Assembly (NCBI GenBank): GCA_946965045.2
Contig: OX337237.1
Location: forward strand, 3,286,001-3,350,000
Source: Epithemia pelagica
Lineage: Eukaryota; Bacillariophyta; Bacillariophyceae; Surirellales; Surirellaceae
Direction: 5' to 3'
DNA length: 64,000 nucleotides
The notes under the pieces were generated by a model that saw only the letters and a list, made by a program, of their open reading frames with translations, was not told where the DNA came from and did not search any database. Positions 46,170-57,982 of the stretch are shown in pieces. Position 1 is the stretch's first letter; every line of letters starts with the position of its first letter. The translations under genes and the position numbers were made by a program.

Positions 46170-46957
46170 GGTGGTGTTCTGTACTCGTTGTTTCAAAATG
46201 ATTTTTGTTTGGTGGACGTTGGACGTAATAAAGCGAACACCACGTAGGGAAAATGGGAAAAGAACACATCTGGACTGTTCCTAATCAATACTCAATACTG
46301 TTCCTTTCTTCCTGCCGAATCACCATTTTTCGAGAATATTCCACGTTTTCATGTGTCACCAAGACAAAAGGATGATGAATAAAATGATTATCGTCGATCG
46401 TCTATCGTCTCTCTCTTTTATGTTTAACTGTTTTACTTCCGGGTAATGAGCTCCCATATCAGAAGGTTTATTGTAATGTACCATTTGAGTCCTTATTGCA
46501 TCTGTTTTCTGTACAACCCTGCACTGCCAGTTGCCAGCAGCAGTATGTCCGATTTCTGAGCTCAATTGAGTGAATAACAGCTAAACACTGCTTGTTAGTT
46601 GTTAGGTGCACGATTGCGTCGTGTGTCCTGCTGTCAGATTCCACATCCGCCTTGGTATTTCTTTCCCTAGGAAATCTAGAAAGCATCTACGATTTGTGTA
46701 ATTTTGTGCGGCCACGAGTTCAGCACGATCGACAGGACCATAACTCATTGTCACAACAGGATGCTGATGATCGTTTGGTGATGCCATAAACTCACACAAA
46801 ATCTCGTTGCGCACAAATGGAGTCGAAACCGCAGCGATTCAAAGGCCAAACGTTAGAGTAAACTTGAAAAAGAAAGACAGTGGATAAACCTAAAGCATCG
46901 TGCCATGGAATCTGTGAGAAGGCAGGAAAGCAGAACAACTGCCCTTGTATAAACACT
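46170..46957. promoter_or_regulatory. Shared upstream region of the divergent DUF6824 and HSF genes
   Basis: This 788 bp lies between two divergent start codons and has no supported ORF. It is AT-rich near 46370-46420. Clear nGAAn heat-shock arrays were not seen. Calling it bidirectional rests on layout alone. Confidence 0.4.
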
Positions 46958-49092
46958 ATGATGGAGCCTTCACGAGGAGGAGACAGGGGTGATCCATCCA
47001 ATCAAGAGGCGCAGGGCTGGTGCTTATATCGAGACTATGCTAAAGCGCCAGCTCCATCGAGCTCAGTCAACCGTCCAAGGTCTCGTGGTGGAGTAAGCAC
47101 GCACTTCCCTGCCGTGTTACATGCTATGTTAACGCTCGCTCAAGTGGACGGATACAGCGATATTTGCTCCTGGATTGAGCCTCATGGCCGAGCATTTGCG
47201 GTGCACGATCGAGATCGATTTGTCAGAGAAGTCTTGCCAAGGTACTTCCGGCAAACTCATTATGCAAGCTTTCAACGACAATTGAATCTTTATGGTTTTC
47301 AAAGATTCAGCATTGTTGGTAACTTGGACACTGCCTTCGGTAGTGAGATGCCTTCCAAACAGAGTGACGATAAAATAAATGAAGGCCCCGCTCCTGTTGC
47401 AGCGCTGTCCTCCTCTTTTGGTTCCAACAAGAGCACTGTGGTCGCAGGACCTCCTCCACCAGTGTATTACCATGCCATGTTTTTACGCACTCGACCCGAC
47501 TTGTGTTCAGATATCCAACGATCAACGGAGCGAGAACTTCGAATCAAGAAACGAACCCACATTGTGGCGACCCCCGACCCCAACTTCTCCTTGTTTGAAG
47601 ATTTGCCGGCTATTTCCGATTGTGATGTTGAAATGGCACGCAAGCGGGTGTCTTCTTTTGCCCCAACGGTCCCACCGAGTGCATCATCTGATGCCACCAC
47701 TGCAGGACAAGGACCGATAACTTCGACCGGCAATACTGCACACCTACCCGAAGATCCGTCCGATAATGCTTCCTTCGACAGCTTCAATGCTGGTATGCCA
47801 ACAGAGTTGTCTTCGAGGAAGCGAAAGTATCAAGAGAAATCAAAAATGGAGGACCAGAGTGCACCTTTTCTTTCTCATTTGTCAAAACCGCCTGCTACTG
47901 CAGCCACCATGTTCCCTGAGCAGCGATCCATCATGACCTCATCTGCGACCAGCTTCCCTTTCTCCGAAAAAGCTTCCTCTCTGGATGACTTGTCGTGGCT
48001 GGAACCTCGACCAATCGCTCCCTCTCTCTTTCCTTTACCTGCTGGCAGAGCCTTCAGTGCAGCTGCTGCTCCAGTTCAAGGTCCAAGAGCAGGCGGACAA
48101 CAACAACCATTTCTTTCCTCTATTACAAACACACATAGAGCAAGAGACTCTCACACGAATACACCTGGGGATTACTCGTTTCCATCACAGATGAATCTTC
48201 CACAAAGCACCGCGACTCAACACGAACCAGTCTCCTTGGATGAGCTCTTGTCTGTATTGCCTGCCGCGACGAATCGAACAAGAACACCAATGCCCAGCGA
48301 GACCTCCAGTGTACATGCACAATACGAGGCCGAAAGGCAAGCTTTTCCAGGACACACGAATAGTTCGTGGGAACGAGGAGGCTTCCCCGTTGCCAATCGT
48401 GACACTTTGTATGGGGCCGCTGCCGCGGCAGCATCGTCTCAACGCGCCCAAACAAGGGTAAGTCTGCTCTTCTCTCTCTGTTTGCACCTTTCTGCGCTAG
48501 ATTTTCACTCATGCATTTTTCATTGCAGGACACGAGCACTGCGGGGAACCCCAGTTTCTACAACCCTCTAGATGCGCAGCATCGCCTAAACCCTTTGACT
48601 CTCCAACAAGCTTCCAGCTTTTCGTTTCCGGGTAGCCAAACGACCGAAACGCGACTGACGGCTAATCCGGCCCTACCACCTACGCGCCGTCAAGAAGTCT
48701 CTCCGAGACTATTGCCCTATGGTCTTGGAAATATGCCGTTGTCACCACAATTGCCCCCGGTACCACCGCCCTCGGATGCCGCATTCTACTCTTCGACATG
48801 GAATACATCTCCAAGGGAGGGATCGTACCCAGCGTCTCAAAATCCAAGCGATATGATGAGCGAGCAAAAGGTCAGCACAGCAGGACCATCGCTTGATATG
48901 TTATCGCTCCATGCACATCCGGAACAACAATTACATCATGCACTTTCTGGGCCACAACAGTCCAGTCGGATTATGAGCGATCATACAGGACGGGTTGGAA
49001 TGGCAGGTACTACAGAAAAGCCATCTCCTCAAAACGAAAAGAAGAGGAGGCCAAGGGCGATTGTGAGAAGACCGACTTCTAGTCCGGCTTGA
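46958..49092 (+). CDS. Heat-shock-factor family transcription factor 1 (687 aa)
   Basis: Exons are 46958-48457 and 48529-49092, with a 71 nt intron (AGG|GTAAGT..TTGCAG, phase 0). The ATG at 46958 is the first in frame. The HSF DNA-binding domain lies at about 49-116 in the diatom style: HFPAVLHAML, CSWIEPHGRAFAVHD, VLPRYFRQTHYASFQRQLN and LYGFQRF. A low-complexity insert of about 50 residues then precedes YYHAMFLRTRPDLCSDIQR, which directly follows or lies nearer the domain in the other two copies. No clear heptad oligomerisation region is visible. The motif LEPRPIAP occurs near 360, and the tail is basic (KKRRPRAIVRRP), a possible nuclear signal. Diatoms have a large HSF family; whether this copy answers heat is unknown. 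Two more HSF genes follow within 9 kb. Confidence 0.88.
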
Positions 49093-49822
49093 CGAATCTG
49101 TTGCACGAAACGACCGGGTAACACTGGGCTCAAGACCATGGCATTCCACTCATTCTTGACATTTTTTCAACACGACCACCATTTTTTGTTCACACCTTCA
49201 TTTTCTCCATCACCAACCACTCGCTTTTGTACAAGAAACGCAGTCTATACTACGAATACATGCATTTTTGCTATGCTACGAATACAAGCATCCATGGTAG
49301 CTTTCGAGAGCGAGGACGATGGGCAGTTTTTCATTTGTTGCTGCCTCATCTATTTTTAGTGAGTACGTGCTGCTAAAAAGCATTCATTGTAAAACACTTG
49401 GTTTAGGATTTTTAGTAGTATCCCAAAGAGACCATGCCGTCAAGGGAGGGTCTAATCGAGAAAAAGATGTGGAGCTTCAATGTGCGTTGGTTTCATGATG
49501 TAAAACAAACAGAGGGAAAGACGATCCGAATCTGGGAGTGGTAGGAAATATGGATAATGCCTAATTCGGTGATCTTGGTAGTTGGTAAGTAGGATCGTGT
49601 CTTCGGGTAGTCCTCGTTCGTGACGAGGGCTTGCGGACAGTATTCGTGTCCTCTGGATAATCTGTATCAACAACAATATCCTCGAAAGGTTAGACTCGAA
49701 CATGGACTCGTTTACAGGGCCATAATATGGTTCGAATGGCTGTATCTCCGTCTTGGTGATTGCGAGAAACTTGGAGAGAACAAAGGCCGCAGGGTCTTGT
49801 CTAGTTCTTCAATGTACATACC
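49093..49822. other. Intergenic between convergent HSF genes
   Basis: No supported ORF or repeat was seen. The region should contain the 3' ends of both flanking HSF genes. Confidence 0.35.
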
Positions 49823-51670
49823 TTAGCATGTTGGCGAAGATGGCAAATCTTTGAACGAAGAGAACTGTAATGCATTCTGTTGACGTTCATCGCTTTGGCT
49901 GGCTTGCATTGAAAAGTTGGGAGAGCTTTCATTCATCAATGTCATGAGGTTTCGAGACGCTTGATAGAAAGCTAGGGGATCGTTGGGTCGGGTAGTCGGA
50001 GCAGTCATGAAAGGATTGAGTCCCGAGGCCTGGGTCTGGAAACACGATCCAAGAGCGATTCGTAAGCATTCTCGCCATGTCGCAGGGAGTCGCCCTGAGT
50101 CGCACGTTGATTTGGTCTTGATTCTTACCTGCATGCGCGCACGCGCAGGAGAAACACCCGAGGGAGTGATTGGACGGAAATCCGAAGATTGCGCGCTGGG
50201 CCGAACAGGAGGAAGAGCATGGGATTGTTCCAAGGCTTGAAGGATCGATGTCGATGAGGGGAAACGACCCGAATCAAGTTAGGATTGCATGCCGATAGTC
50301 TCACCTGTATTTGGTGGATCGTTTGGGCGAGTATTGGGTTCCGTCATTCTGTCGTGATGAGAAGAAATGCCAGGAGATGGTCGGCTTGAAAAGACGGAAC
50401 GATCTCCTCCTTGTGAGATGAAGGCATCTGGGAAGGCTGCCTCAGGGAAGTGTTTGGATGATTCACGAAGCGAGGTATGAAGTGGGAGGAGTCCGGGTGC
50501 TATAGGACGAGGCTCCATCCAGGAGGGATCGAGCATAGCATCTTCTTGCTCTTCTTTTCCCTTTTTCTTCGATAATGGTTCTGTTCCAGAGGCCATGAAG
50601 GTACCATCGGTCAATGCCATACTTGCGAACCTGTTTTCTCCTCCTCGATGGAAATCAAGCAACCCTTCTTCGCTCTTTGCCTTCATTCGAGCAAGTGTTC
50701 TAGCGGTTTCGGCCGGAGCGGGAGCGGGAGGTGTTTCCATTTTTGCTGGCGCAGAACCAGTGCGCCTTTTCTCCTTCCAAATGGCCGACTCTAACTCACC
50801 GCTGACACCATGCGTGCTTGACCAGTAAAGGTTTTCTTCATCACGCCTTGGCATGCCTCGGAAAGGACTTTTTAAGCCACCAAGTTCTTCCGGAACATCA
50901 ACCGAAAACTTTCTCTTGCGCTCACGCGTTGTATCAAATTCGGTAGCAAGGTCTTGGCGGTACATTGAAGGAGTCGAATGAAAGGGAAGTGGCTCTGTCC
51001 ACAATGGGTCATCGTTGGGGTAACCTTTCTTGATACCACGGTTTGCTGAGTCATCTTCTTCATCGTTGGACGAGCCTTTGCTGCTGCCAGGTGGTGTTTC
51101 CATTTTCGCGGGGGCAGAGACTCTTCTTTGAGGAATCGTCACACCACTTGCTTGTTTGAGGTCTTCAGGTCTTGATTCAGGCATGGGTTTGAATTTCCTA
51201 AAGTCAGGGTCGGGGTTTGACGCAACTTTGGCTCGTCTGCGATCTCGAATTTCTTTTTCGGTGGCTCGTTGTATAGCTCGGCATAAGTCTTGGCGTGTTC
51301 GTAAGAACATGGCGTGGTAATATGCACCTGGACTGTTGTTCGGATTCTGTAGGGATGCACGATCAAAACCGTAGAGGTTCAATTGTCTCTGAAAGCTTGC
51401 GAAATGTGTTTGCCGGAAATAAAGAGGCAAGACTTCCCTTACAAATCGTTCTCGGTCATGAACAGAGAAGGCTCTCCCATGAGATTCCCACGAACATACG
51501 TTGCTGTAGCCATCCACCTCTGCCTTGGTCAGCATTGCATGCAATAAAACAGGAAAATGTGTGGTGATTCCTCCTCTATACTTTGGTTCGTCTGCATCAG
51601 GCGGTGCCGGTGTATCGGCATGATCCAAGAAAGAGGGCGAACGACTCTCATCGCCCTCAATCTTCTTCAT
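49823..51670 (-). CDS. Heat-shock-factor family transcription factor 2 (561 aa)
   Basis: Exons are 50305-51670, 50129-50235 and 49823-50035. The joins are ACAG|GTGAGA..TTCAAG (phase 1) and CAG|GTAAGA..TTCCAG (phase 0). The HSF domain is at about 38-103: HFPVLLHAMLTKAEVDGY, SWESHGRAFSVHDRERF, VLPLYFRQTHFASFQRQLN and LYGFDR. It is followed closely by YYHAMFLRTRQDLCRAIQR and a basic segment (RDRRRAKV). The phrase SAPAKMETPP occurs twice, and WMEPRPIAP appears near 410. The N-terminus is short and acidic. The gene converges with HSF 1 and lies in tandem with HSF 3, consistent with local duplication. Confidence 0.88.
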
Positions 51671-53722
51671 CGTGATAGTTGCTTTTCAGAAGCTTGTTCT
51701 TTTGAATATAAGAGTTTGCAAAACATTTGCGAAAGGCACTTTGGGAGTAATCGGAGACTTTTCTCAAGTCCCAAGCACCGTCTAACACTCGGGACAGGAA
51801 TCCGCAAATTACGGTAGTGGATTATGTCTGATACTACCCAGCGTCATTCCACGACTCTTTGCCTCGTTCGGTCGTGTGTCATGAGAGAAAGATCAGTTTA
51901 TCTGGAGGAAAAGAAAGTGCCAAACACACACAGGCCACGCCAACGGCCAGTTTGGACAAATTAATAAGGTATCAACTTTTGAGAGCGAATCTAGGAAGAC
52001 GACACTATTCCGGGGGTCTTTTTATTACAACCTTCTACCGCGAGAAGGATCCCTCTACATCGAAAACAGGCTGCATGATGTTTGATGTCTGAGGAACCAT
52101 CAGTTACAAAGTATTCTGTATTTTTCCACTATAGCCCTGACAAAGTTCGCATACACGAAATACAACCAGCTCATCTCATCACACCGATGCAATCCGTCGA
52201 TGTGGATGGGGTCGCAGAACACAGAATGTTTATGTTGTGTGGTCGGTGGTCGGTGGTCTGTTCCCTTGTCTGTCAGTGTCAGGTGTCAGGGCTGCAAGCT
52301 GTAACGCTGGATTTGACGGGATGACAGAATGATCTATTTTTAATTTTCTGACGGAATCTTTACTGGCTTTTTAGCGCTAGTGCCTGCGAACTACTCCTAG
52401 CTAGACGATATTCATGCGGTGAGGCAATTCATATTTGCCTGGACATGGGACAAAAGATTGTTTAAGGTACTCCTACGATCAATCCCTTTTGTCTTCTGCA
52501 ATGAAATAATAAGCTACCCTAGCTCCACTTACCTGAGTATTCTAGGAGTAGGAGCAATGGACATGGTACTCGTATCATCGTCATTCGGTTTTGGTCAGAT
52601 GTCACATTAGTAAATTGACCAAGAATCGCTGATGACCATTTTTTTGTTGGGAGTGAAATGTGACTGGTGACTGAGAAACAAAAGAAATAAACATAGTGTC
52701 ATTGGTCATAGTGTTGCTTAACTCATAATAGAAAGGCATCCCAATTCCCAATCCCAGACATCCCAGATCCCAGCCGACTCTGCTTAAAGCTTAATTTTTA
52801 AGGGACCCAATAAATAATCAGGTCCACAACCAAGGTACCTTGGACGCAATCAACAACCATAAAGAGAGATGATATAAAAGTTAGGAGTAATCGTTTTAGG
52901 TGTACTTGGCTTCTCTACTCTCTCCGTCGTACAGAGCTACCTGTAAGACACCATAATGAACATTCAACTAAAGTCTGAACAAAATGAAACTACATTCTTT
53001 TTATGATCCTATAAAACTTTCAAGGAAAGCGGAATCTCAATCATGCGACAGGGTATCTCTAGACAAGTCTCACTCCCAAAGATTGAGTCAAGAGCTTTTC
53101 ATTTGCTTTCAAATTTTTGTCTTCTTTCAGTTTCCTGAAAATTATAGTTGTTCGTAGATGACACTAAGCTTCATCAAGGACAGATAGTTAGCTACCTTAG
53201 CTCCCCTGTTCCGTCGAAACACAGCTTGAGCATTGAGCAGTATTATAAACACACACGGGACTCGAACAAATTCTCGAAATGAACGCTCCGTCAAGAAGAA
53301 GTATAAAAAATAATAATGTCTTTCTCACACCAAACACTAGACACTAACCGTTTTCCACAGATTTCTCGTGTCTGCGCTGTGATTTTTTTCTGCATGTTTT
53401 TGTGCTTTACACTTTACACCCATACGACGTCGATCAGTTCCTAGCACGAACAAGTGAAGTAATTTTATGTGTTAACTGAATTGACTTTGACTGCTTTCGC
53501 CAGGGAGTGGGCTTTTCTTTGTCTTGTGTCTTGTGTCTTGGCCGTCTTCTTAAATGTGATGGTTAATGGTTAGTATATTACTATTTCGTGTGGGACATTT
53601 TGGACAATAGATCGATGATAGACGACGACCGAACTCTGTCGTCCCCCACGGGAGCGACCCTAAGGCGATCTATGAGCTCTTGTGTAGACCACCGGGTTCG
53701 AGTCCCCACCGTGCCTTGTTGG
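51671..53722. other. Intergenic, mostly unassigned
   Basis: No supported ORF was seen. Octamers TAGGAGTA/TACTCCTA occur at 52392, 52468, 52543 and 52882. A tRNA-like B-box lies at the right end. Confidence 0.35.
53695..53705 (+). promoter_or_regulatory. Pol III B-box-like sequence (tRNA-like remnant)
   Basis: GGTTCGAGTCC matches the tRNA T-loop/B-box consensus exactly and is followed by CCACCGTGCC, which looks like a 3' acceptor strand. No matching 5' acceptor strand (GGCACGG) or credible anticodon arm is upstream. It is therefore more likely a tRNA fragment or SINE head than a working tRNA gene. Confidence 0.3.
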
Positions 53723-53730
53723 GTTGGGAG

Positions 53731-54835
53731 CAGGGTATTGAAGGCATACCGGTTGACTTTTGACTTCATGACATTAAGTCATAACTTTTGACTTTTTTTA
53801 CAAAATCAAGTCAAAGTCACGTCCCTTTGGTACGACTTTTCTGAACGAATTCAAATCAACCTATATTTTGTACGATTTTTTCTCTGAAGTCAAAGTCAAA
53901 TCCAAGTCACTCTATCTAGGAACGAACTTTTTTCATACCAAAATCATTGACTTTTGGGGGGTTTTCTCGCTCAAAATCAAATCCAAAGTCACGACATTTT
54001 TTGAATGACTTATTATCCAAAGTCAAGTCACCGTGCCTCATTTACTGACTTCTTTACAGAGAAGTCAAGTCACGGGCGTCTTTCCCCACTGACTTAAAGT
54101 CAGTCCACGCAATATCAGTACTAACTTTCCCTATACTGCTGGTGAGATAATGACTTGGTTCAAGCTAGGTCGAAACTTGGAGAAACATGGTGTGATGGGA
54201 TATGGGATATGGGATAGTGAGATGTGTGATGGTCGATGGTCGATGGTCGATGCTGGAGAAGGTCAATGAAACTTGTAGTGTATGAATAGAAGAGAGATGG
54301 GAGATGAGAGAGTGAGTTGAGGGTTGAGGTTTGAGGTGCATGACGGTGATACTGCCAACTTCTGCGGTATGTATCATGTATCATGTAGACAAAGTCATGA
54401 CTTAAGTCATACAAAAAGTCTGACTTTTGGCTTGACTTAAGTCAAACGAAGGTAGAAAAAGTCAGGAGAAAAGTTAAGTCATGGGGGTATCTTGACTTTG
54501 CATCGTGGACGAAGTCAAGTCAATAAGGTGCTTGACTTGACTTTTGTTGAATAGTCAAGTCATGAGATGAGAATGTATGACTAAGTCAGATGAAGTTAAG
54601 TCATGAGTGGGGCGCGCGTGACAAGAAAAGTCAAAGTTAAGTCGTTGTGAAATTATCAATGGCTTAAAGTCAGAAGTGAAGTTGGGGTAATGATTTGTAT
54701 GATTATTAGTTAGACATTGAAATCAAGGGTACTGTTATGATGACTTTGGAATGGAAGTTAAGTTCGTATGAAAAAAAATCTGACTTTAAGTTAGAAGTCA
54801 AAGTCACAACTGGATTTCATAACTTCAATACCCTG
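53731..54835. mobile_element. hAT-like non-autonomous foldback element (1,105 bp)
   Basis: Both ends begin CAGGGTATTGAAG in inverted orientation, and similarity continues inward (TTGACTTTTGACTTC on the left, TTGTGACTTTGACTTC on the right). An 8 bp direct repeat, GTTGGGAG, flanks it at 53723-53730 and 54836-54843. CAGGG ends and an 8 bp target repeat are typical of the hAT superfamily. The inside is almost wholly built of AAGTCA/TGACTT words and has no ORF of note, so it depends on a transposase elsewhere. Confidence 0.75.
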
Positions 54836-54843
54836 GTTGGGAG

Positions 54844-55350
54844 TTGGGAGGGCCATTTCCAGGGCCCGGAAAAACGGTCATCTGTGTGTGGCCCTCGTCA
54901 CCGGAGGGCTGCTCCCCCGCGTCGAAATGGCGCCAGGGCAGTCGGTCGACCTTACCCACTCTGACGGGAGGGCGCGGCAGCTGAAATAGATTGGATCCTT
55001 TTTGTTTAGAGCGAGAATAAGAAGAACTACCTCAGTGTTGACCTCGATTTGACATGCCCTCTCTTGCTGGGGATCATCCATGTCCAACTTTCCTGTTTCT
55101 TTTCTAAAAAAATGAAATAAAAGGTTATCTTCTAGGTTTAACTCGTACGCTTCAAGTAGCACAAGTAACCTAAAAAGTCGACGAAATGGCGCCGAGTAAG
55201 TTCCTACGTTTTGAATAGTTCGTTCCCGTGACGGGAACGAGTATGTGGTTCTTCCATAAGTCAACGTTGCGATCCCGCCAATGGAATGGCTGTTGAGTGC
55301 GTTCGATCAATCGGAAATCTTTCTCTCATAATTGCAACGGTTGTTCAGTT
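54844..55350. other. Intergenic, 3' flank of HSF 3
   Basis: No convincing ORF was seen. A GC-rich patch (54855-54975) contains short inverted repeats (GGGCC..GGCCC). Confidence 0.3.
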
Positions 55351-57982
55351 TCAGTTTTTGGGGAACCAAACAAGATACTTGATATCCTGTAGTTGACTTG
55401 GATCGTATATAGATGAGAAAGGCTCTACCTCAAACTGGTTTGAGATCACTCGAAACTGGGAAGACCCAAAAACTGGGAAGCGCAAAGACAAGAACACCTG
55501 GTGTTGCTCGAGTTGGGGAACTGGAGAAAGCATGGCTTTGCTCGACCGCTGAACTTGATCCGCAACCATTTGCATCCGTGAAATATCCTCTTCAGTGGCA
55601 CAAAAATCTTGCAATGGCTTGTCAATGATATCGGCGTCCTTGATTCCCCACATGTTTTCCAATATGGGATGGACATGAATGACCATAAAAGGAGATTTCG
55701 AAAGAGTTATCACAATGGGCCTCTCTGTACCCCCAAGTCCCTGTTTTTGTTGCACTGGTGGATCCGGTGATCTTCTTGGAAAAGGAAATTGTAAGTTCAA
55801 TTCCTGTTCAGGAGTCAACTTCATTCCCGTAGCTGATCCTTGATGTTTGGTCTCCTCTTTACCTTCATCGTAAAGATCGGACTTGAATGGAGTAGGACCA
55901 GCACCGTCGTGCCCCCAGTTATCAAACACTGTTGCCCCTGCGAATTTGGCATGACAAGAACGAAGCAATTCATGGTAAATGAGTTCTTGCCCTGTATTCA
56001 CATTGATCCTCTCAGCTTGTGCAATCACTTACCTTCTCTTCTTTGAATACTAGGGCTTGCAGTCAGTTTCTGTTGCTCTGGAATGTGGATGTGTCCACGG
56101 GTTTCATTGGGAGCCGTATTAAAATAAGATGGAAACGTTTCATTCACCGGAATCTCCTGTCGCGAAGAAAAGGACGGCAACGAAGGCGAAAATGTGCTAA
56201 CACTACGAGAACCTGGCCCCGCAGCGACTTGTCCTCTCAAAACAGAAGGAAATTCTTGTTGTTGTGAGAATAGCGACTCCAAAAGGGAGGCTTCTGGTTG
56301 CTGATCCTGTGAATATACTTGATGGTGGGAACGTTTCCGGCCTGACAATGCCGTCAAGTCTTGGTCTTGGTAGGGGGGTGCTTGTGTGAACGTTCCATGC
56401 AATGTGGACTCTGCGTTTGCTACTTCGGAGGGTTGCTACGAAAGAAGACGATCCAATCAAGAGCATGAGATATGAACATGACAAAAGTACATTGATGGTG
56501 ACGTTTGCTTACCAGTCTGCCTCCCGTAAGACCACGGTTGTGGAGCCCAAAACTCAAGTTGTCGTGTCCGTGCATACTGCTAGGACTTGAACTCATTTGC
56601 CCTCTCTGGAGTGGGGAAAACGAAGTGTGATAAGCTTGATTCTGAACAGATGGGACTGACTGCCATGGAGTTGGTGGCTGCTGCTGTTGTTGCGGTTGCG
56701 GTTGATAAATGTGGCGCACAGAGGGCATGCCGAACTGGGACGAATCACTTGTGTAACTTGATTGATGTGCCCAATCACCACCTCTTTGCGGATGAGAGAG
56801 AGCTGCTCGGGATGCTGTAACATCATGATTGCTGTACGGTCCAGTGGCAGTGAATAATGATTCTGAGGGTGCAATGGGACGAGGCTCCATATTGTCCCAC
56901 CATGATAGATCGGCCCCACGCTGTTCGGATCTCGAGAGCAATTCGGTTCCAGTTTCATGTCTATCGCGACTCAAAGGTAGCTGCTGTTGAGGTCGCTGAG
57001 GTGCGACTGATACGGGTGGTAAGGTTGAAATGGGCAACGGCGCATAGATATCTTCGGTCGGTTGTGTCGGTTCGGGGGGCTTGGTCTGTTTGCTCGTGCG
57101 CAATCTTCTACGGGGACGAATCCATGGACGGGGACGACGAGGCGGCTGGTGAGCTGACGCTTGCTTCTGCTGTTCTTCACCTGAAGGTGCGAGTCCCTCC
57201 GACGTATCCCCCGAGTTCTCTGACTGCAATGCAGTCCTAGCCCGGGTCATGAGGTCTTGAGTTTCGCCTGGTGCGAATGCCGAAGGAAAAAATTGCTGAG
57301 ACTTGACCAACTTGCGTGCGATTTCCACATGTTCTTCTGCCGAACGTGGAAGCTCAGGGTACTGGGAGAAGTCTGGATCGGGCAAGGTAAGAACTCGACC
57401 TCGTTTCTTTTCCCGAATTTCCTTCTCGGTGGCTCGTTGAATATCGAGACAAAGATCGTGACGTGTCCGCAAAAACATGGGGTGATAATAGACAGCCGCA
57501 ACGGCAGAGGCACCCACTGCCGATCGACTGGCGTCGCCTGATGATGTTGGATCCTTGTCGACACTTGATCTCCGGATGCTACTGCTGCTCAGTCGTTGAA
57601 AGCCGTAGAGATTCAGCTGTCGTTGAAAACTTGCAAAGTGAGACTGCCGAAAGAACCTTGGTAACACTTTCTTGACAAATTTTTCTCGACTGTGTACGGC
57701 AAATGCGCGGCCATGGGGTTCCCAGGAGCAAATAGAATCATATTCATCGACTTCTGCAAGGGTTAACATGGCATGAAGAACCTCGGGAAAATGAGTGCTA
57801 ATGCCTCCTCGATATTTTGGCTGTGATGAATCTGATGCCGGAGCAGGTGCATTCGAATAATCTCGATAGGACACCAATGCCAACGCTTCTTCGTCATCGG
57901 CCGGAACTTTTTGTTTTGAGGTCTCTGACATGCCGAACTTTAACGAAAGGACGCTTTCTGGAAATGGAGTTGGGTAAGGCAT
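55351..57982 (-). CDS. Heat-shock-factor family transcription factor 3 with a C-terminal PAS-like domain (819 aa)
   Basis: Exons are 56513-57982, 56033-56435 and 55351-55937. The joins are CTG|GTAAGC..TCGTAG (phase 0) and GAAG|GTAAGT..CGCAG (phase 1). The HSF domain lies at about 65-130: HFPEVLHAMLTLAEVDEY, SWEPHGRAFAVHSREKF, VLPRFFRQSHFASFQRQLN and LYGFQR. YYHPMFLRTRHDLCLDIQR and a basic segment (RRPRPWIRPRRRLR) follow. MEPRPIAP occurs near 375. Exon 3 ends in a PAS-like fold at about 696-815: PFMVIHVHPILENMWGI, IIDKPLQDFC, then strands such as FLSLRFPVF and a closing IKYLVWFP. PAS domains bind small ligands or partners, so this HSF may be directly sensor-controlled. No flavin-binding LOV Cys motif is visible. 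The first Met is used; M18 (MSETSK) is an alternative. Confidence 0.85.

Noticed and set aside
53640-53720. Working tRNA gene
   Set aside because: Only the T-loop/B-box and a 3' strand are tRNA-like; no matching acceptor 5' strand, D-arm or anticodon arm was found.
55992-56032. 41 nt intron as the alternative second intron of HSF 3
   Set aside because: It keeps the frame but is shorter than every other intron here; the 95 nt choice (55938-56032) uses an equally good acceptor and a normal length.
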